Part shown: positions 1 to 3,856 of the stretch, piece by piece
Position numbering within the stretch: the stretch's first letter is position 1
How the letters are laid out: every line of letters starts with the position of its first letter
Source: Boseongicola sp. SB0675_bin_26
Lineage (GTDB): Bacteria > Pseudomonadota > Alphaproteobacteria > Rhodobacterales > Rhodobacteraceae
Direction of reading: 5' to 3'
Length of the DNA: 6,169 nt
NCBI GenBank assembly: GCA_009843725.1
Contig: VYCX01000301.1
Coordinates: forward strand, 1 to 6,169
The notes under the pieces: generated by a model
The model's input: only the letters and a program-made list of their open reading frames with translations
The model's database searches: none
What the model was told of the DNA's origin: nothing
Position numbers and translations under genes: made by a program

Positions 1-14
1 ATGCATGCCCGGCG

Positions 15-44
15 TCAAGCAGAATCAAACGAAATCAAGCGTGG
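15..44. repeat. Three degenerate 10-bp repeats (TCAARC at a 10-bp period)
   Basis: TCAAGC, TCAAAC and TCAAGC begin at 15, 25 and 35, exactly one helical turn apart. The first two 10-mers match at 7 of 10 positions; the third shares mainly the TCAAGC core. Such phasing can mark a cluster of protein contacts on one DNA face, but the block is short and degenerate and could be chance or the tail of a gene outside the window. It lies about 115 bp upstream of the hipB start. Confidence 0.3.
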
Positions 45-73
45 GAAAGCCCTGGAGCGTGACCTAGAGGGGA

Positions 74-112
74 TTTACAATGTCGAGCAGATCTTATATT
101 GACTGATATTAT
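74..112 (+). promoter_or_regulatory. Candidate hipBA promoter elements
   Basis: Two overlapping sigma70-like options are visible. TTTACA (74-79) and TATATT (95-100) each match consensus at 5 of 6 positions, but the 15-bp spacer is short. Alternatively, TGATATTAT (104-112) reads as an extended -10 (TGn plus TATTAT, 5 of 6). Both put the transcription start near 107-120, directly under the inverted repeats described separately, as expected for an autorepressed toxin-antitoxin operon. This is one of the few AT-rich stretches in the window. The assignment is inferred from hexamer matching only; the start site could differ. Confidence 0.35.
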
Positions 113-148
113 GATCATAAACATCTTTGAGACCGAATTATCAGTCAA
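99..148. promoter_or_regulatory. Perfect 10-bp inverted repeat, probable HipB operator arms
   Basis: TTGACTGATA at 99-108 is the exact reverse complement of TATCAGTCAA at 139-148. Widening each arm to 15 bases (96-110 against 137-151) keeps 13 of 15 matches. The arms are 30 bp apart, about three helical turns, so dimeric repressors on each could sit on the same DNA face. The pair ends 9 bp before the hipB start codon and overlaps the promoter candidates. HipB proteins are known to bind inverted repeats upstream of their own operon; the core seen here differs from the E. coli TATCC/GGATA type. If the whole stretch were transcribed, the arms could also form an RNA hairpin just before the hipB start. 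Confidence 0.6.
109..120. promoter_or_regulatory. 12-bp perfect palindrome upstream of hipB
   Basis: TTATGATCATAA is a perfect 12-bp palindrome centred between 114 and 115. It lies inside the larger inverted repeat but is not concentric with it. Its position at the expected transcription start of hipBA fits an operator for the dimeric XRE repressor encoded next. The AT-rich setting makes short palindromes somewhat more likely by chance. Confidence 0.5.
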
Positions 149-157
149 AATGTTGCC

Positions 158-493
158 ATGCCAAGCACGCCGCGCACCTACTCGCCCCTTACCGAAGAAG
201 CATTGCTCCTCCTAGGGAAGCAGATCAGGCTCGCCCGAAAGCGGCGGCGCATGTCCGAACGCGATCTGGCCTCCCGTATCGGGGTTGCCAGAAGCACATT
301 GCAGCTCATCGAGAAGGGCAACCCTTCGGTCGCGATCGGCCTGGCGCTGGAAGCCGCCACAATTGCCGGGGTCGATCTATTCGTGCCGGAGACGACGACG
401 CTTGTCCCGGAGATAGAGCGAACCGAAGACAAGCTCGCCCTGATGCCGCGTTCGATCCGAAAGCCCCCAAACGAGGTCGACGATGACTTCTAA
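158..493 (+). CDS. hipB: HipB-like XRE-family antitoxin and transcriptional repressor
   Basis: This 111-residue protein is one helix-turn-helix domain with a short tail. The XRE/Cro-type fold spans about residues 13-75. The start of its recognition unit is MSERDLASRIGVARS (32-46), followed by LQLIEKGNPSVAIG, the signature of antitoxins paired with GGARPK-type HipA kinases. The tail (76-111) is polar and ends acidic (EVDDDF), probably flexible. In the family, the dimer binds operators in its own promoter and binds HipA, neutralising it and acting as corepressor. The ATG at 158 keeps the conserved N-terminal helix (SPLTEEALLLLGKQIR) intact, but no clear Shine-Dalgarno precedes it, so translation may be weak or leaderless. 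Its stop overlaps the hipA start by 11 bp, indicating translational coupling. The family call is firm; target DNA and partner are inferred from context. Confidence 0.9.
   Translation: MPSTPRTYSPLTEEALLLLGKQIRLARKRRRMSERDLASRIGVARSTLQLIEKGNPSVAIGLALEAATIAGVDLFVPETTTLVPEIERTEDKLALMPRSIRKPPNEVDDDF
473..476 (+). promoter_or_regulatory. Ribosome binding site of hipA
   Basis: GAGG inside the end of hipB lies 6 nt before the ATG at 483. It supports that start for hipA, which overlaps the hipB TAA stop (491-493). Confidence 0.6.
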
Positions 494-1790
494 CGCCTCT
501 CGGCCCAGCGAGGCTTTCGTCTGGATATGGCTGCCTGGAAAGACCAGGCCGGTGGTAGCAGGCCGCATCTACCCGGAAAGTGATCACTTCGTCTTCACCT
601 ACGGCCGCTCCTATCTGGCAAGAGACGACGCGATCCCAATCTATGCGCCCGAGCTGCCCCTAGGCACTGGCGCCGTCGTTCCGCAACCGCCGCTCAATAT
701 CGCCAGCTCCCTGCGCGATGCCACACCGGACGCATGGGGCCGTCGTGTCATCGCCCACCGCCTCGCTGGCGGCCATATGGAGGCGAACGCGATTGCCGAA
801 CTCGACGAACTCACCTTCATGCTCCGCTCCGGTTCCGACCGCACCGGGGCGCTCGACTTCCAAGGTTCGCCACGGGAGTACATTCCCCGCGCAGACGACA
901 ACGAAACACTCGAACGACTGCTGGAGTCGGCTGACTTGGTGGACAGGGGCTTGCCCCTGGCTCCCGACCTGGCCGAGGCATTGCAACACGGCACAGCCAT
1001 TGGGGGGGCGAGACCGAAGGCGCTAATCCGAGAAGGAGACAAGAAGTATGTCGCCAAGTTCTCCTCGTCGACCGACATCTTCAGTGTTGTCAAAGCCGAG
1101 TTCATTGCCATGAAGCTCGCGAGCTTCGCCGGATTGAACGTTGCGCCTGTGAAGCTCGTCAGAGCGATGAACAAGGATGTCCTGCTGATCCGCCGCTTCG
1201 ATCGAGAGCCGACAGAGTGCGGGTGGACGCGGCGCGCAATGGTTTCTGCTTTGACCCTCCTTGGCCTCGACGAGCGCTTCGCCGCCCACGCATCCTACGA
1301 AGCGCTCTGCGATATCATCCGGGCACGCTTTGCCGCACCTGCGAAGACCTTGGAGGAACTCTTTGCACGCATGACTTTCAACATCCTCGTCGGCAACACG
1401 GATGACCATGCCCGCAACCATGCCGCCTTTTGGGACGGGGACAGCCTGACTCTCACGCCGGCCTATGACATTTGTCCACAGTACCGGGTTGGCCGCGAGG
1501 CCTCCCAAGCGATGCAAATCCGAGGCAGCGACCGACGCAGCCAGCTGTCGATTTGTCTCGCATGCGCCAACAAGTTTCTCATCTCGGAGGAGCGCGCCTT
1601 GGCGATCATGCGGAAGCAGATCTCGGTTATCGCCGCCAAATGGCAAACGACGTGCGACGACGCAAATCTGGGATTTGCCGATCAGAGACTGCTCTGGAGA
1701 CGGCAATTCCTGAACGATCTAGCATTTGAAGGTCTGGAGGGTCAGCTTGCCGAAGCCATTTCGGATTTGCCTCGCACGCAATCAGAATGA
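483..1790 (+). CDS. hipA: HipA-family serine/threonine kinase toxin
   Basis: At 435 residues the protein is close to E. coli HipA (440). The N-terminal HipA_N-like subdomain (about 12-125) contains the family stretch LRDATPDAWGRRVI (77-90). The kinase core follows: a glycine-rich loop GTAIGGARPKA (170-180), a probable ATP-anchoring lysine in YVAKF (K192), a catalytic loop GNTDDHARNH (304-313) with D307 as likely catalytic aspartate, and the metal-binding aspartate D329 in LTPAYDI. HipA kinases phosphorylate cytosolic targets (glutamyl-tRNA synthetase for E. coli HipA), which stops growth until HipB neutralises them; the target here cannot be read from sequence. One deviation stands out. By alignment on the loop lysine (K179), the position of the autophosphorylated Ser150 of E. 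coli HipA is A172, with T171 beside it. A run of seven G also falls in the loop codons. The reading frame is otherwise intact, so the gene is probably functional. It is coupled to hipB and converges on fhs. Confidence 0.93.
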   Translation: MTSNASRPSEAFVWIWLPGKTRPVVAGRIYPESDHFVFTYGRSYLARDDAIPIYAPELPLGTGAVVPQPPLNIASSLRDATPDAWGRRVIAHRLAGGHMEANAIAELDELTFMLRSGSDRTGALDFQGSPREYIPRADDNETLERLLESADLVDRGLPLAPDLAEALQHGTAIGGARPKALIREGDKKYVAKFSSSTDIFSVVKAEFIAMKLASFAGLNVAPVKLVRAMNKDVLLIRRFDREPTECGWTRRAMVSALTLLGLDERFAAHASYEALCDIIRARFAAPAKTLEELFARMTFNILVGNTDDHARNHAAFWDGDSLTLTPAYDICPQYRVGREASQAMQIRGSDRRSQLSICLACANKFLISEERALAIMRKQISVIAAKWQTTCDDANLGFADQRLLWRRQFLNDLAFEGLEGQLAEAISDLPRTQSE

Positions 1791-1999
1791 TCTTGTTATC
1801 AAGCGGCGCACGGTCATGAGGACTGATCACCAATTTTGCCTTCCTCGATCACGCCGGAGCCGAAAGGTATGCCCTTCGCCCGACATTCATCGCAGCGCAT
1901 CCTGTGAAGGGTCTTGCGAGAGTATCCGCGATGGCAGTTTTCCCCTTATGCTGGTGCCTCCATGCGTCACCCCAAGTGATTCACGCTGAACCGGGGATT
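1791..1999. other. Convergent intergenic gap between hipA and fhs
   Basis: These 209 bp separate two converging stop codons. I see no strong hairpin followed by a T-run in either direction, so no intrinsic terminator can be called; the best stem is the 4-bp CTTG/CAAG near the hipA stop. A short minus-strand open frame (1814-1900) encodes a cysteine-pair peptide and is treated as a finding, not a gene. The stretch may include remnants left when the hipBA module arrived next to fhs, but nothing proves it. Confidence 0.5.
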
Positions 2000-3667
2000 C
2001 TAGAACAGGCCCTCGATCTCTCCTGCATCGTTGAGGCAAATGGACTCGGCAGCCGGGACGCGCGGCAGGCCAGGCATCGTCATGATCTCGCCGCAGATCA
2101 CGACAATGAACCCTGCTCCGGCCGAAAGGCGCACTTCCCGAACCGGAAGGCTGTGACCAGTCGGAGCGCCGCGTCGGCTGGGATCGGTCGTGAAGGAATA
2201 CTGGGTCTTCGCCATGCATACCGGCAGGCTTCCATAGCCCTGCTCTTCCCAGAGCTTGAGCTGGTCCCGGATCTTTTTGTCGGCCAGTACCTCGTCTGCA
2301 CGATAGATGCGCTTGGCGACGGTTTCGATCTTCTCGAACAGGGACATTTCTTCGGGATAAAGCGGTGCGTACTGCGTCTCTTTCTGATCGATTGTCTCGA
2401 CAACCTTCCGCGCCAAATCGGCCGAGCCTTTCGAGCCGTCTGCCCAGTGCCTGGACACCACGGCTTCCGATCCGTGCCCCTTCACATAGTTCACCACCTC
2501 CTGCACTTCGGCATCGGTGTCCGCAACGAAATGATTGATCGCGACAACGGCAGGAACGCCAAACTGCTTGATGTTCTCGAGGTGCCTGCCCAGGTTGGCG
2601 CACCCCTTGCTGACGGCTTCGACATTCTCCTTGCCGAGATCGCCCCGCTCCACGCCGCCGTTCATCTTCAGGGCGCGCACGGTAGCAACGATGACAACCG
2701 CTGCGGGCTTGAGGCCGGCCTTGCGGCACTTGATGTTGAGGAACTTCTCTGCGCCCAGGTCCGCGCCAAAGCCCGCCTCCGTCACCACGTAGTCCGCAAG
2801 CTTGAGAGCGGTCGTGGTCGCGATGACCGAGTTGCAGCCATGAGCGATGTTCGCGAACGGCCCGCCGTGAACGAATGCCGGGTTGTTTTCCAGCGTCTGC
2901 ACGAGATTCGGCTGCATCGCATCCTTCAGGAGCACCGTCATCGCGCCGTCAGCCTTGATGTCGCGGCAGAATACCGGTGAGCGATCGCGGCGATAGGCGA
3001 CGATCATGTCGCCGAGGCGCTTCTGCAAATCCTTGAGATCCGTGGCCAGGCAGAGGATCGCCATGACCTCGGAAGCCACCGTGATGTCAAAACCGCCCTC
3101 TCGCGGGAATCCGTTCGCCACACCTCCAAGTGACAGGGTCACCTGCCTCAGGGCACGGTCGTTCATGTCAACGACGCGACGCCACGCCACGCGGCGAACG
3201 TCAACGTCCTGCGCATTGCCCCAGTAGACGTGATTGTCGATCATCGCCGACAGCAGCGAGTGCGCCGAAGTGATGGCGTGGAAATCTCCGGTGAAATGGA
3301 GATTCATGTCTTCCATCGGAACGACCTGAGCATGGCCGCCACCGGCGGCTCCGCCCTTCATCCCGAAGTTCGGCCCGAGCGAGGCCTCGCGAATGCAGAT
3401 CATCGCCTTCTTGCCAATGGCATTCAGGCCGTCGCCGAGACCGACGGTCGTCGTGGTCTTTCCCTCCCCGGCGGGCGTCGGATTCACGGCGGTGACCAGA
3501 ACGAGCTTGCCGTCCCTGTTGCCCTTGACCGAGTTGATGAACTCCTGGGAAACCTTGGCCTTGTCATGGCCATAAGGGAGAAGATGTTCTGCCGGGATGC
3601 CCAGCCTGTCACCTATTTCCTGTATCGGTTTCTTCGTTGCTGCACGCGCGATTTCAATGTCGGACAT
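2000..3667 (-). CDS. fhs: Formate-tetrahydrofolate ligase (10-formyl-THF synthetase)
   Basis: This cytosolic enzyme joins formate to tetrahydrofolate using ATP, giving 10-formyl-THF, ADP and phosphate. It feeds purine, formyl-Met-tRNA and serine-cycle one-carbon pools. The 555 residues match the usual family length of about 555-560. Diagnostic stretches are the ATP-binding loop [19 protein letters not shown] (62-80), [19 protein letters not shown] (102-120) followed by the [11 protein letters not shown] segment (122-132), [14 protein letters not shown] (296-309), [12 protein letters not shown] (327-338), [10 protein letters not shown] (371-380), and a C-terminal [14 protein letters not shown] (525-538). 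The ATG at 3667 is preferred because AGGAAG lies 5 nt upstream; an in-frame TTG at 3688 would add seven residues without a comparable ribosome site. The gene lies 189 bp downstream of the formate dehydrogenase alpha subunit in the same orientation, so both consume formate and may share transcription. No frameshift or missing motif is visible. Confidence 0.97.
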   Translation of the reverse strand: MSDIEIARAATKKPIQEIGDRLGIPAEHLLPYGHDKAKVSQEFINSVKGNRDGKLVLVTAVNPTPAGEGKTTTTVGLGDGLNAIGKKAMICIREASLGPNFGMKGGAAGGGHAQVVPMEDMNLHFTGDFHAITSAHSLLSAMIDNHVYWGNAQDVDVRRVAWRRVVDMNDRALRQVTLSLGGVANGFPREGGFDITVASEVMAILCLATDLKDLQKRLGDMIVAYRRDRSPVFCRDIKADGAMTVLLKDAMQPNLVQTLENNPAFVHGGPFANIAHGCNSVIATTTALKLADYVVTEAGFGADLGAEKFLNIKCRKAGLKPAAVVIVATVRALKMNGGVERGDLGKENVEAVSKGCANLGRHLENIKQFGVPAVVAINHFVADTDAEVQEVVNYVKGHGSEAVVSRHWADGSKGSADLARKVVETIDQKETQYAPLYPEEMSLFEKIETVAKRIYRADEVLADKKIRDQLKLWEEQGYGSLPVCMAKTQYSFTTDPSRRGAPTGHSLPVREVRLSAGAGFIVVICGEIMTMPGLPRVPAAESICLNDAGEIEGLF

Positions 3668-3672
3668 TGTAG

Positions 3673-3678
3673 CTTCCT
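3673..3678 (-). promoter_or_regulatory. Ribosome binding site of fhs
   Basis: Read on the minus strand, AGGAAG lies 5 nt before the ATG at 3667. This decides the fhs start against the upstream in-frame TTG at 3688, which lies on the far side of this site. Confidence 0.7.
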
Positions 3679-3735
3679 GCTGAGTCAATGGTTGTGGATT
3701 TCATGTTCGGATGGCCCGAACGACCAGGCGAAACC

Positions 3736-3769
3736 GGCCGAGACCGCATGCCGGCCTCAGCCGTGCCGG
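3736..3769 (-). other. GC-rich alternative hairpins in the fdsA-fhs gap
   Basis: The 189-bp gap (3668-3856) has no gene that I can support. Within it two 5-bp stems compete for the same bases: 3751-3755 with 3765-3769 (9-nt loop), and 3736-3740 with 3752-3756 (11-nt loop). Neither is followed by a T-run on the minus strand, so this is not an evident terminator. It could be a processing site or attenuator-like structure in an fdsA-fhs transcript, or simply a by-product of high GC. I see no convincing promoter for fhs in the gap. Confidence 0.25.
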
Positions 3770-3856
3770 GCCTTAACAAGGAGACCCCCGGGCAACCAAC
3801 GAAGCGCACGACCTGCGCACCGAATGCCTTCCATGCCCAAATCGCTCCTCCGCTTC

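Noticed and set aside
1..102. Frame open from the window edge to a TGA at 100-102 (33 codons)
   Set aside because: It could be the C-terminus of a gene to the left, but 33 codons without a recognisable motif are not enough to call, and other frames in this stretch are open nearly as long.
99..127. TTGACT (99-104) as a -35 box with a -10 near 122-127
   Set aside because: The hexamers at the right spacing (for example CATCTT) match the -10 consensus poorly; TTGACT is better explained as part of the inverted-repeat arm.
127..486. 119-codon plus-strand frame overlapping hipB
   Set aside because: The +1 neighbour frame contains a clear helix-turn-helix antitoxin; this one is low-complexity Arg/Ala-rich and has no family features.
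1788..1830. Possible intrinsic terminator after hipA
   Set aside because: Only a 4-bp CTTG/CAAG stem is present and no T-run follows, so it does not meet the usual pattern.
1904..2980. 358-codon plus-strand open frame opposite the 3' part of fhs
   Set aside because: It is antisense to a complete fhs with all family motifs, and no recognisable protein features appear in the frame.
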